Origin: JAHRAW01 sp965262585
GTDB taxonomy: Bacteria; Pseudomonadota; Gammaproteobacteria; Arenicellales; Poriferihabitantaceae
Length of the DNA stretch: 64,000 bases
Assembly: GCA_965262585.1 (NCBI GenBank)
Contig: OZ253546.1
Location: 2,170,001-2,234,000 of the forward strand
Direction of reading: 5' to 3'
Notes under the pieces: generated by a model
Databases searched by the model: none
What the model saw: the letters and a program-made list of their open reading frames with translations, nothing else
Told to the model about the DNA's origin: nothing
Made by a program: the position numbers and the translations under genes
Part shown: positions 1 through 7,892 of the stretch, piece by piece
Position numbering within the stretch: position 1 is the stretch's first letter
How the letters are laid out: each line of letters starts with the position of its first letter

Positions 1-1
1 C

Positions 2-1345
2 GCTCAGGTGATCTCGGCAAGTATCGGCGGGGCGATTGCGCAGCGCATTGAATTGCCGTCAAACAAAGTACCATCGGCGAGCCTCAACTTCGGCGGCACG
101 GAGACGCTGGCAAGTGCCTTGCAAGCCCACGGTCAATCGATGACCGATGGCGACCGCACGGCTAAAGAATTATTGTTCGGTTCCGATTTTGTGTTGCCGC
201 TGAATGGCGGCCTTGGCGGTGTGTTTGATGGGATGTTCGACGAATATTCCCCGGCCTTTTGGGGCAGCGGCGAATACCGCGAATTATCCGGCGAGAGCCG
301 CAGACTGGATTGGGACGGCGAATTTTCCGGCTTACACCTCGGCGTTGATGGGCGAGTGCGTGAGGATTTATTGGTAGGCCTGGCGGTATCGTGGGTGCGC
401 GGAGATTTCGACTATGAAAGCTCCGGCAATCCAACGATGAACCTCGTCAAAGGCGAATACGACATCGACATGACCAGCGTGAATCCCTATGTTGGCTGGA
501 GCGTAGGCGCGCTGGATTTATGGGCTACCGTCGGATATGGCGAAGGCGATTTGGAGATAAAACCCGCCGGCGCGACACGGCGTTCGAGGGACCTGACCAT
601 GCGCACCCTCGGAGCCGGCGGCGGCACTCAGATATGGCAATGGGGGATAACCGATGTGCGCCTCAAAGGCGAGGTATCGAAAACCGATTTGTCAATCGAA
701 AGCAGTTCCCAGATTATCTCCCAAAATGTAGACGCAACTCGCGTGCGAATATCGTTGGAAGCCAATCAACCATACAAAGTGCCGGACGGCGGAACGATTG
801 AGCCATCGGTGGAAGTCGGCGTGCGCTATGATGGCGGCGATGGCGAGAGCGGCACCGGGATCGAGATAGGCGGCGGATTGCGCTACAACGCCCCAGTCCT
901 TCGCCTAAGTGTAGAAGGCACCGTCCGCGCCCTGCTGGCACATAGCGGCGACTACGAAGAATGGGGCATCCAAGGCACCCTGCGCCGCACCTCCGGTGCT
1001 GACGGCCAAGGCGTATCATTCAACCTAAGCCCCGGCTACGGCGAGACCGACACCGGCCTCCAAACCCTATGGGATCAAGGTCTCACCCCCACCGAAAAAG
1101 CCGAAGACCCAACCACTAACTACCGAGCATACCTGGACGCCCGCATCGGCTACGGCCTCCCCTCCCGCCACTGGAACGCCATATTAACCCCCTACAGCGA
1201 ACTAACCATCGGCACCACCGACAGCTACCGCCTGGGCCTAAACTGGAAATCCGGCACCACCAACCTAACCCTATCCGGCGAACACAAAACCAGCCTCGGC
1301 ACCCCCAGCCACGCCGTATTGCTAAAAGGCGAAGTGCGGTTCTAA
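2..1345 (+). CDS. autotransporter-like outer-membrane beta-barrel protein, C-terminal part
   Basis: The reading frame is open to the left edge, so this is the 3' part of a larger gene; the first possible start seen (GTG at 8) is probably internal. The last ~390 residues are rich in alternating Gly/aromatic strands, such as the segment around WGSGEYRELSG and the later YVGWSVGALDLWATVGYG. The protein ends GEVRF, with the terminal Phe typical of beta-barrels assembled by BAM. This matches the general look of an autotransporter beta-domain, which forms the outer-membrane pore and displays an N-terminal passenger on the surface. The passenger is outside the window, so its function is unknown. The assignment rests on pattern only; another large barrel protein is possible. 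Confidence 0.6.
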   Translation, partial: AQVISASIGGAIAQRIELPSNKVPSASLNFGGTETLASALQAHGQSMTDGDRTAKELLFGSDFVLPLNGGLGGVFDGMFDEYSPAFWGSGEYRELSGESRRLDWDGEFSGLHLGVDGRVREDLLVGLAVSWVRGDFDYESSGNPTMNLVKGEYDIDMTSVNPYVGWSVGALDLWATVGYGEGDLEIKPAGATRRSRDLTMRTLGAGGGTQIWQWGITDVRLKGEVSKTDLSIESSSQIISQNVDATRVRISLEANQPYKVPDGGTIEPSVEVGVRYDGGDGESGTGIEIGGGLRYNAPVLRLSVEGTVRALLAHSGDYEEWGIQGTLRRTSGADGQGVSFNLSPGYGETDTGLQTLWDQGLTPTEKAEDPTTNYRAYLDARIGYGLPSRHWNAILTPYSELTIGTTDSYRLGLNWKSGTTNLTLSGEHKTSLGTPSHAVLLKGEVRF

Positions 1346-1655
1346 TAAGCAAGGTTCAATAGAGGGCAAGGACGCCCTCTCCGGGAGAGGGGCGGGGGGC
1401 GGGCCAACCCCGCCCAGTGAGACAAATGCGGCCAAGCCGCTCCTTAGTTGTCCGGCTTCGCCAAATGTGACAGATCCAAGCAAGCCAAATTAAAAGGAAT
1501 ACTACTGGCAGGAAGCCAACCAACGCATCACGTTTGTTACCTCACAGTTTTGACATCGCGATTTTTAATGGTGATGGTGTTTTCATGCCACAACCACCAC
1601 CACGGCGGTTCGATTCCATTATAATTGCGTCAGTTTTTGACCACCTTTGCCCCGC
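1346..1655. other. intergenic region with two GC-rich hairpins and a -10 element
   Basis: No gene is seen here. A 7-bp hairpin (AGAGGGC, loop AAGGAC, GCCCTCT; 1361-1380) lies just after the barrel-protein stop, followed by a G-rich run and a second 7-bp hairpin (GGGCGGG/CCCGCCC; 1397-1415). Neither has a U-tract, so termination could be Rho-dependent or absent. TTGACA occurs at 1550-1555 without a well-placed -10. TATAAT at 1620-1625 lies 31 bases before the mlaF ATG and is the best candidate -10 for the mla operon, though no good -35 is visible. Confidence 0.5.
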
Positions 1656-2486
1656 ATGATGTCGACCATGGAAGCCCCTGACTTTTTCGAAAATCCCATG
1701 GTCGAGGCCAGGGACATTCATTTTGCCTTCGGGCAACGTAGCATTTACAGCGGCCTGGACCTCGTCATTCCACGCGGCAAGGTGACCGTGATTATGGGTC
1801 CCAGCGGCTGCGGCAAGTCAACCTTTTTGAGTCTGGTGGGTGGCCGCTTGCATCCGCACCAAGGCAGTTTGTTGTTCGATGGTGCGCCAGTTCCGCCCCG
1901 AAACAGCAACCGGCTGTTCGATATGCGGCGCAAAATGGGTATGCTGTTCCAAAGCAGCGCATTGCTCACCGATCTTTCGGTGTTCGACAATGTCGCTTTT
2001 CCGCTGCGGGAACAAACCGATTTGCCGGAGGCGTTAATTCGCATTCTGGTGCTGATGAAACTTGAGATGGTCGGCCTCAGGGGTGCGCGGGGGTTAATGG
2101 CCGCGGAGTTGTCCGGCGGCATGCAGCGGCGGGTTGCGCTGGCGCGGGCGATTGCGTTGGACCCGGCTATGATTATGTACGACGAGCCCTTCGTCGGCCT
2201 CGACCCGATTTCCATGGGGGTCATCGTCAAACTAATCCGCGAATTAAACGACGCGCTGGCATTGACTTCGGTGATCGTCACCCACGACGTGGTCGAAGGC
2301 CGTAGCATCGCCGATTACCTATATCTGCTCGGCGACGGCAAAGTTATCGGACAGGGGCCGCCGGAAGAAATGACCGACAGCGACCTGCCGCAGGTGCGAC
2401 AGTTTATGAACGGCCTGCCAGACGGCCCGGTGGGGTATCACTATCCCGCCGCCGGGTACCGGGCGGATCTGGCCGGGCGAAGTTGA
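1656..2486 (+). CDS. mlaF: MlaF, ATPase of the Mla phospholipid ABC transporter
   Basis: This is the cytoplasmic ATP-binding subunit of MlaFEDB, which drives glycerophospholipid movement between the inner membrane and periplasmic MlaC to maintain outer-membrane asymmetry. Walker A (GPSGCGKST) lies near residues 48-56, the ABC signature LSGGM near 152, and Walker B (MIMYDEP) near 173-179. The sequence resembles E. coli MlaF along its length, including the C-terminal DGPVGYHYPAAGYRADL tail that contacts the partner protomer. A TTG at 1647 would add three residues; ATG 1656 was preferred, but no clear ribosome-binding site decides it. It is the first gene of mlaFEDCB. Confidence 0.93.
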   Translation: MMSTMEAPDFFENPMVEARDIHFAFGQRSIYSGLDLVIPRGKVTVIMGPSGCGKSTFLSLVGGRLHPHQGSLLFDGAPVPPRNSNRLFDMRRKMGMLFQSSALLTDLSVFDNVAFPLREQTDLPEALIRILVLMKLEMVGLRGARGLMAAELSGGMQRRVALARAIALDPAMIMYDEPFVGLDPISMGVIVKLIRELNDALALTSVIVTHDVVEGRSIADYLYLLGDGKVIGQGPPEEMTDSDLPQVRQFMNGLPDGPVGYHYPAAGYRADLAGRS

Positions 2487-2499
2487 TGAAATCTCGGTT

Positions 2500-3279
2500 A
2501 TGAATCTGCTGACCGGCATCGGCGCCTGGGCGATTGCTTTTGCGGCCCGGCTGGGGGCGGCGTTTCTGTTTCTGCTGCGGGCGCTGGGCGGTGCGGCACG
2601 TGCCTTGCCGCGCTTCTCGCTGGTGGTGGAGCAATTGTATGCTGTCGGCGTTTTGACCCTGTTGATCATCGTGGTGTCGGGGCTGTTCGTCGGCATGGTA
2701 TTGGGCTTGCAGGGTTATTATCAACTGGTCAATTTCAGCGCCGAATCGAGCCTTGGTCTGGTGGTGGCGCTGTTTCTGGTGCGCGAACTGGGGCCGGTGC
2801 TGACGGCGCTGCTGTTTGCCGGACGCGCCGGTTCAGCCTTGACCGCTGAGATTGGCCTGATGAAGGCCACCGATCAATTATCCGCCATGGAAATGATGGC
2901 GGTGAACCCCATGGTGCGAGTGGTGGGGCCGCGCTTTATCGCCGGCCTCATCGCCATGCCGCTATTGGCAGCCCTATTCAGCGCGGTCGGCGTGCTGGGC
3001 GGCTATTTGATCGGCCACGGCCAATTCGACGTCGATGCCGGGGTATACTGGTCGTCCATGCAAAACGGCGTGGATTTGGTGGATGATGTTTTGAATGGGG
3101 TAATCAAAAGCGCGGTGTTTGGCTTTGTGATTACCTGGGTGGCGTTGTTTGAAGGCTACGCCGCACCGCCGACCGCCGAGGGCGTCAGCCGCGCCACCAC
3201 GCGCACCGTGGTGACATCGTCGCTGGCGGTGCTCGGCGGGGACTATGTTTTAACCGCATTAATGTTTGGAGGCTTGTAG
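2500..3279 (+). CDS. mlaE: MlaE, permease of the Mla phospholipid ABC transporter
   Basis: This is the integral inner-membrane subunit (259 aa, normal family length) forming the lipid channel with MlaF ATPases and the MlaD hexamer. Several long hydrophobic segments are visible. The MlaE-family core around residues 100-135 (VRELGPVLTALLFAGRAGSA followed by EIGLMKATDQLSAMEMM) is well conserved. The gene begins 13 bases after mlaF, and its TAG stop shares its last base with the GTG start of mlaD, indicating translational coupling. Confidence 0.93.
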   Translation: MNLLTGIGAWAIAFAARLGAAFLFLLRALGGAARALPRFSLVVEQLYAVGVLTLLIIVVSGLFVGMVLGLQGYYQLVNFSAESSLGLVVALFLVRELGPVLTALLFAGRAGSALTAEIGLMKATDQLSAMEMMAVNPMVRVVGPRFIAGLIAMPLLAALFSAVGVLGGYLIGHGQFDVDAGVYWSSMQNGVDLVDDVLNGVIKSAVFGFVITWVALFEGYAAPPTAEGVSRATTRTVVTSSLAVLGGDYVLTALMFGGL

Positions 3280-3764
3280 TGGCACAAGAAATCGGGCAAC
3301 GAAAGAGCATTGAAATCTGGGTCGGCGTTTTCATCATCGCCGGATTGGCGGCGCTGACTATGCTGGCGGTGCAGGTGAGTAACGCCGGTGCCGGTGGCGA
3401 CACCTTCCGCATCACCGCGAATTTCAACAACGTCGGCGGCCTCAATGAAAAGGCGCCGGTGATGATTGGCGGCGTGCGCGTTGGGCGGGTCGGTGAAATA
3501 TCCATCGACAAGGAAAACTATCGCGCGGTGGTGGGGATGGACTTGGATGTGAGTTACGACAACCTGCCCGGCGACACCAGTGCTTCCATATTGACCTCCG
3601 GGCTACTCGGCGCGCAGTTTATCGGCTTGCAGCCCGGTGCCGATGACTTCTATCTGGAGGATGGCGACCGCATCGACATCACCCAGTCCGCCATCCAACT
3701 GGAGTCGTTAATCAGCCAGTTCATGTTCAGCCAAGGCAAGCCTGAAGGCGGTGAGAAGCAATGA
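3279..3764 (+). CDS. mlaD: MlaD, MCE-domain substrate-binding subunit
   Basis: MlaD is anchored in the inner membrane by one N-terminal helix (about residues 11-31, IWVGVFIIAGLAALTMLAV). It carries an MCE domain (about 40-120, with NNVGGLNEKAPVMIGGVRVG) that hexamerises and shuttles phospholipids to or from MlaC. At 161 aa it is close to the usual 150-180. The GTG start overlaps the mlaE stop by one base, and the gene overlaps mlaC by four bases (ATGA). It acts with MlaF, MlaE and MlaB encoded around it. Confidence 0.92.
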   Translation: MAQEIGQRKSIEIWVGVFIIAGLAALTMLAVQVSNAGAGGDTFRITANFNNVGGLNEKAPVMIGGVRVGRVGEISIDKENYRAVVGMDLDVSYDNLPGDTSASILTSGLLGAQFIGLQPGADDFYLEDGDRIDITQSAIQLESLISQFMFSQGKPEGGEKQ

Positions 3765-4396
3765 CTCTAACCCGAACCCTGATGCGAACTTGTATGCTGG
3801 CTTGCCTACTGGTGTCGGCGTCGATATCATCATCAGCGTCATCGGCGGAAAAACCGCAGATGATGATCGAGCAGACGGTGCAGACCTTGCTCGATGAATT
3901 CACCGACCGGCGGGCGGCGTTGGAGACCGACAAGGGCCAACTGTTTGCGCTGGTCGAGGAAGTCGCGGTGCCGCTGTTCGACTTCACGCGCATTTCCAAA
4001 CTGGTGCTGGCGAGCCACTGGAGGCAGGCCAGCAAGCAGCAGCGCGAAGAATTTGGCGAGCAGTTCAAGAAACTGCTCATCGGCACCTACGCCACGGCGC
4101 TTTTCCGGTATACCGGCGATGAAGAAATGACCTTCATAGGCTCGCAAATAACCGAGCGCAAGGGGCGCAAATTCGCCGTGGTTAATTCCAAAGTTACGCT
4201 CAGCGGCGGTTCGCCCATCGCGGTGGATTACTCGATGATTCTAGACCCGGACGATGGCTGGAAAATCTACAACCTAACCATCGGCGGCATTAATATGGTC
4301 ACCAACTACCGCAACACCTACGCCGCCGCCATCGACAACCTCGGCATCGACGGCATAATCGAATCGATGAAAACCGCCAACGCCAAACAGTTATGA
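3761..4396 (+). CDS. mlaC: MlaC, periplasmic phospholipid shuttle
   Basis: MlaC carries phospholipid across the periplasm between the outer-membrane MlaA-porin complex and inner-membrane MlaFEDB. The first ~28 residues form a Sec signal peptide (hydrophobic LMRTCMLACLLVSASI, then small residues ending near SSA). The mature part matches the family fold (LFALVEEVAVPLFDFTRIS, and later DDGWKIYNLTIGGINMVTNY). Its start overlaps the mlaD stop and its stop overlaps the mlaB start (both ATGA), so the five mla genes are tightly coupled. Confidence 0.92.
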   Translation: MTLTRTLMRTCMLACLLVSASISSSASSAEKPQMMIEQTVQTLLDEFTDRRAALETDKGQLFALVEEVAVPLFDFTRISKLVLASHWRQASKQQREEFGEQFKKLLIGTYATALFRYTGDEEMTFIGSQITERKGRKFAVVNSKVTLSGGSPIAVDYSMILDPDDGWKIYNLTIGGINMVTNYRNTYAAAIDNLGIDGIIESMKTANAKQL

Positions 4397-4677
4397 CGCA
4401 ACCCGCCATCACCGGCGAGGGCAACCACATCGCACTAACCGGCGACTTGACCATCCACACCGTCCGCCGATTGTTCGACGGGATGCCGCCATTCCATGCC
4501 GGGGAAGTCACGGTCGACCTCGAAGCGGTACGCGAAGCCGACAGCGCCGGACTCGCGTTGCTGGTACACTGGTCAAATCTGGCCAAATCATCGACCAGCG
4601 AATTGGTATTCACAAATATCCCGGCGCAGTTACGAGAGATGGCAAAAATAACCGACCTGCAAGAATTGTTTGAGTAA
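4393..4677 (+). CDS. mlaB: MlaB, STAS-domain regulator of MlaF
   Basis: This is a small cytoplasmic STAS-domain protein (94 aa) that binds MlaF and is needed for stable, active transporter in E. coli. The STAS pattern is recognisable in VTVDLEAVREADSAGLALLVH (about residues 38-58), where the DSAG segment corresponds to the conserved helix cap. It overlaps mlaC by four bases and closes the mla genes proper; ibaG follows eight bases later. Confidence 0.85.
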   Translation: MTQPAITGEGNHIALTGDLTIHTVRRLFDGMPPFHAGEVTVDLEAVREADSAGLALLVHWSNLAKSSTSELVFTNIPAQLREMAKITDLQELFE

Positions 4678-4685
4678 CCACCACC

Positions 4686-4931
4686 ATGACAACCCCCGAA
4701 CAAATACAAAATTGGATTGAAGCCGGTTTGCCGAACGCCGAAGTCAGCGTCGAGGGAGACGGGCATCATTTCGAGGCGGTCATCGTCACCGCCGATTTCG
4801 CTAGCAAATCACTAATCGAGCGCCACAAAATGGTATACCACGCGCTCGGTGATAAAATGCAAGCGGAGATCCACGCGCTATCGATGAAAACGCTGACACC
4901 GGAAGAGCACCGTGCGCCCGCGCCCGGCTGA
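4686..4931 (+). CDS. ibaG: BolA-family protein (IbaG-like)
   Basis: This 81-aa protein has the BolA fold pattern: an N-terminal helix, then VSVEGDGHHFEAVIVTADFASKSLIERHKMVY with the conserved His and the helix-turn-helix-like loop. BolA proteins pair with monothiol glutaredoxins in iron-sulfur cluster trafficking, and a GrxD-type glutaredoxin follows 34 bases downstream. In many gammaproteobacteria ibaG also sits directly after mlaB, usually followed by murA; here the glutaredoxin takes that place. Family confidence is high; the ibaG symbol rests mainly on position. Confidence 0.85.
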   Translation: MTTPEQIQNWIEAGLPNAEVSVEGDGHHFEAVIVTADFASKSLIERHKMVYHALGDKMQAEIHALSMKTLTPEEHRAPAPG

Positions 4932-4965
4932 CCGGCAACCCATTTAACTATACGAGGAAACCAAA

Positions 4966-5286
4966 ATGTCCATCCAGGAACACCTGAAAAAAGTAGTCGA
5001 GAGCAACGAAGTAGTTTTGTTTATGAAAGGTACGCCGGATTTTCCCCAGTGTGGGTTTTCCGGGCGCACTGCGCAGATTCTTAAGGCGTGTGAGACGCCG
5101 TTTGCGTCTGTGGATGTGCTGGCCGATGATATGGTGCGTCAGGGCATCAAGGAATTTTCAAATTGGCCGACCGTGCCGCAGTTGTATGTGCGTGGCGAAT
5201 TCGTCGGTGGTTGCGACATCATGACTCAGTTGTATGAGAACGGCGAGTTGCAAAAAATTCTGAAACCGGAGCAAGCGCAAGCCTGA
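4966..5286 (+). CDS. grxD: monothiol glutaredoxin Grx4/GrxD
   Basis: This is a cytoplasmic monothiol glutaredoxin (106 aa) that binds a [2Fe-2S] cluster with glutathione and passes it to target proteins. The active-site CGFS is at residues 29-32 (FPQCGFSGRT), preceded by the FMKGTPDFP loop. WPTVPQLYVRGEFVGGCDI supplies the cis-Pro and glutathione-binding segment. A good ribosome-binding site (GAGGAAA) precedes the ATG. It lies after the BolA gene, a common functional pairing, and ends 12 bases from a convergent oxygenase gene. Confidence 0.95.
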   Translation: MSIQEHLKKVVESNEVVLFMKGTPDFPQCGFSGRTAQILKACETPFASVDVLADDMVRQGIKEFSNWPTVPQLYVRGEFVGGCDIMTQLYENGELQKILKPEQAQA

Positions 5287-5298
5287 CGCCGCCAGCCG

Positions 5299-6510
5299 CT
5301 ACCCGCCGCTTTCCTCGCCCGCCGCCGTTTCGTAGGCCGTGCGGTATTTGCGCGCAACCCATTTGTGAAAATGATGGGTTGGCGCATCCATCGCCGGCGA
5401 GAAAACTCCGCCGCGAAAACCCGCCGAACTTCGTCCCAGTTGCAACTCTTCCACCGCGCCGATGTCTTCGTCAAAAACTTTCCGCCAGGCTTCGATGTTG
5501 GATTTTCGGCCGGGTAGGTAGTGGTCGGCGGTGGCGCCTTCGCCGATATAAAATATCTTAACATCTTCGCGAACCCGGTTCGGCCCGAGGGGATGGATGA
5601 TGAGCGCGTAAAAATGATTCACTTGATACCCCAGCAGCAAGTTGGGGTAGAAGGTTGGGTATTCGGCGACTTCGTGCTTGTCTTCGGGCCAGTCCGGGAA
5701 AACCGGCAGGTTCTCCCCGCCGTCGAACACCGGGTTGAAGGTGTTGGTGCCTTGACCGGCGAAGTCGTCGGAAATCATCATGCAGTAATGGCGGTCGAGG
5801 GGCGAGTAGGTATTCAGCGATGGATGAATCCACGGTAGGTGATAGGCTTCGCAGTAATTTTCCACCGCCAGTTTCCAGTTGCAGTTGGCTTCTATGGAGA
5901 AGCCGGCGTCCGATTGCGGGGGGCTGATGACTGATGCACCGTCGGCGCCGATGTAGTGCCGGTAGCGGTCGATGAGTGGCGCCGCGTGTTGGTCGAACTC
6001 CGGCGCATCAGCGCTCAGGTTGATGAACAAAATCCCCATCCAGCAGTGGGAACGCACCGGCTTAAGGCCGTGTGAATCGACGCAAAATCCTTCGATCCGA
6101 TTGTTTCCGGGGCCGCCGATGTGAGGGGTTGCTTTGAGGGCGCCGCTGAGGTCGTAACTCCACGAATGATACGGGCAAATCAGCAGCCCGTTGGTTTTTT
6201 TCGCCTCGCGCACCAGCCGCATTCCACGGTGGCTGCAGACGTTGTGAAAAACCGCCGGGTTGCCGTCTGGGCTGTGCACGATCAGCAGCGGCAAGCCCAT
6301 GAAGTCCACCGGCGTGACCACGCGCTCGCTGCGGTGGTCATCACAAAAAGCCAGTGCCGTCCAGGTTTTGGCGAACAGGTGGTCGCGCTCGAAGCGGTAA
6401 AATTCCAGTTCGGTGTAAGCGGCGTTGGGCATGCCTCGGGCGTCGGCGATGGGGCGCTCCACCGAGGCAAGGTGGTCGAGGGAGACGGACTGCATCAAGG
6501 TCGGTTTCAT
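5299..6510 (-). CDS. Rieske-type aromatic-ring-hydroxylating / quaternary-amine monooxygenase, alpha subunit
   Basis: This is an oxygenase alpha subunit with a Rieske [2Fe-2S] domain (Cys92, His94, Cys112, His115 in VCSHRG and ICPYHSW) and a mononuclear iron site (Glu221, His224, His229 in NYCEAYHLPWIHPS). The length (~403 aa) fits the family. Such proteins oxygenate aromatic acids or demethylate quaternary amines (choline, carnitine, glycine betaine); the substrate cannot be told from sequence alone. No reductase gene is adjacent. It is divergent from the polyamine transporter operon. A TTG at 6540 would extend it by ten codons; ATG 6510 was chosen without a clear ribosome-binding site. Confidence 0.82.
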   Translation of the reverse strand: MKPTLMQSVSLDHLASVERPIADARGMPNAAYTELEFYRFERDHLFAKTWTALAFCDDHRSERVVTPVDFMGLPLLIVHSPDGNPAVFHNVCSHRGMRLVREAKKTNGLLICPYHSWSYDLSGALKATPHIGGPGNNRIEGFCVDSHGLKPVRSHCWMGILFINLSADAPEFDQHAAPLIDRYRHYIGADGASVISPPQSDAGFSIEANCNWKLAVENYCEAYHLPWIHPSLNTYSPLDRHYCMMISDDFAGQGTNTFNPVFDGGENLPVFPDWPEDKHEVAEYPTFYPNLLLGYQVNHFYALIIHPLGPNRVREDVKIFYIGEGATADHYLPGRKSNIEAWRKVFDEDIGAVEELQLGRSSAGFRGGVFSPAMDAPTHHFHKWVARKYRTAYETAAGEESGG

Positions 6511-6671
6511 GGCATCTGCCGGATTGTTTGCCGTGGTCAATCATTGCATTATTCGGGCCATCCGGCAAGTTATTTTTGCGCGGTTGGCCACCGGTGCGGG
6601 CATATTGACATCACCGCCGGATGCTGGCAACATTTTTCCAACTTATCATCCACCACCCGAAGGAGAACACC

Positions 6672-7736
6672 ATGAAAAATCCACGCCTTTCACGCCGCAC
6701 CTTTCTGGCCGCCGGCGGTGCGGTCGCCGCCGCTGGCTTCCATCTGCCGGTATTCGCCGAGGAAAAGAAACTCAATTTCTATAATTGGGACACCTACATC
6801 GGCGAGACCACGCTGGACGATTTCAAGTCCGCATCCGGCATCGAAGTCAAAATGGACCTATTCGGAGATAACGCCGAGTTATTCGCCAAGATGCGCGAGG
6901 GAAATCCCGGCTACGATGTGATCGTGCCCACCAACGATTTTGTCGAGCGCATGTGGCGGGCGAATTTGCTGCAGCCCATCAACCACGGCGCGATTCCCAA
7001 TTTCCGGAAAAACATCGGCAAACTCTTTCAAGACGCCGACTTCGATCCCGGCCGAAAATACTCCATGCCCTATATGTGGGGAACCATGGGCATCGGCTAC
7101 CGCAAATCCAAAGTCGCGCGCCCCGACTCGTGGTCGGCGGTGTGGGGCGAGCAGTCCGATCAGCACGCCGGTAAAATCGGCTGGATCAGCGAGCCGGGTT
7201 CCATGCTGGGCATGGTCATGAGTTATCTCGGCTACTCGTTCAATTCCACCAACCCCGATGAAATTCGCCTCGCCGCCGATCAGTTGATCAAGTTCAAGAA
7301 AAATGTGAAGGGCATTTTTGAGGACAACGGGCAGGATCTACTGGCTTCCGGCGAATGTGATCTGGTGGTGGAATGGAACGGCGACATCGCCCAACTCATC
7401 AACGAAGATCCGGACGTGGATTACGTCATCCCCAAAGAAGGCGGCTACTATTGGCAAGATTGCCTGTGCATTCCCGCGGGCGCACCACACCCCGAAAATG
7501 CGCACGCTTTCATCAATTACCTTCTGGGTGCCGAAATCGGGCGCGATCTGGCGGAGTATATCGAATACGCCACTCCCAACGACGCCGCGCGCGAACTCAT
7601 GGACGATTCCTACAACAAAAACCCCGCCATCTTCCCGCCGGATGAGGTGTTGGCGAAACTGGAGCCGTCGCTGTATCTGGGCGAACAACGCGCCCAACTC
7701 ATCGACGAAGAATGGACGCGGATTTTGGCTTCGTGA
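6672..7736 (+). CDS. potD: PotD-type spermidine/putrescine-binding periplasmic protein
   Basis: This is the solute-binding protein of a polyamine ABC transporter. The start was chosen at 6672 because AAGGAG lies just upstream. The N-terminus (SRRTFLAAGGAVAAAGF) is a twin-arginine-type signal ending near FAEE. The mature protein begins KLNFYNWDTYIGE and has the family segments GYDVIVPTNDFVERM and YSMPYMWGTMGIGYRKS. Its partner permease genes lie 1.27 kb downstream, beyond an inserted methyltransferase. Related proteins bind other small amines, so the exact ligand is inferred. Confidence 0.9.
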   Translation: MKNPRLSRRTFLAAGGAVAAAGFHLPVFAEEKKLNFYNWDTYIGETTLDDFKSASGIEVKMDLFGDNAELFAKMREGNPGYDVIVPTNDFVERMWRANLLQPINHGAIPNFRKNIGKLFQDADFDPGRKYSMPYMWGTMGIGYRKSKVARPDSWSAVWGEQSDQHAGKIGWISEPGSMLGMVMSYLGYSFNSTNPDEIRLAADQLIKFKKNVKGIFEDNGQDLLASGECDLVVEWNGDIAQLINEDPDVDYVIPKEGGYYWQDCLCIPAGAPHPENAHAFINYLLGAEIGRDLAEYIEYATPNDAARELMDDSYNKNPAIFPPDEVLAKLEPSLYLGEQRAQLIDEEWTRILAS

Positions 7737-7749
7737 ATCGCTTCCTTGG

Positions 7750-7773
7750 CGCGGGACGTCTCGGCGTCCTGCG
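7750..7773 (+). promoter_or_regulatory. stem-loop after potD
   Basis: The arms CGCGGGACG and CGTCCTGCG (7750-7758 and 7765-7773) pair over 9 bp with one G-U and a TCTCGG loop. There is no U-tract, so a Rho-independent terminator is unlikely. Its place 13 bases after potD suits 3'-end protection or attenuation of the binding-protein mRNA before the permease genes. Confidence 0.4.
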
Positions 7774-7796
7774 TCAAAGGGGGTTTCCGGTTACCA

Positions 7797-7828
7797 CGGA
7801 TAAAGCATGCCCCGGATAAAACATGATA
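7797..7828. repeat. 16-bp imperfect tandem duplication before the methyltransferase gene
   Basis: Two adjacent units, CGGATAAAGCATGCCC (7797-7812) and CGGATAAAACATGATA (7813-7828), lie between potD and the methyltransferase. It is one of many short tandem duplications in this window. Confidence 0.6.
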
Positions 7829-7892
7829 GAGCCGAACAGATGAAATAAGCGCGTTGGTTTTATTGGTATCAGTTATAGCGGAGTGAAACAAA

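Noticed and set aside
1385..1415. G-rich run as a possible G-quadruplex
   Set aside because: The G-tracts are interrupted by single C bases and are equally explained by the 7-bp hairpin at 1397-1415; no further support.
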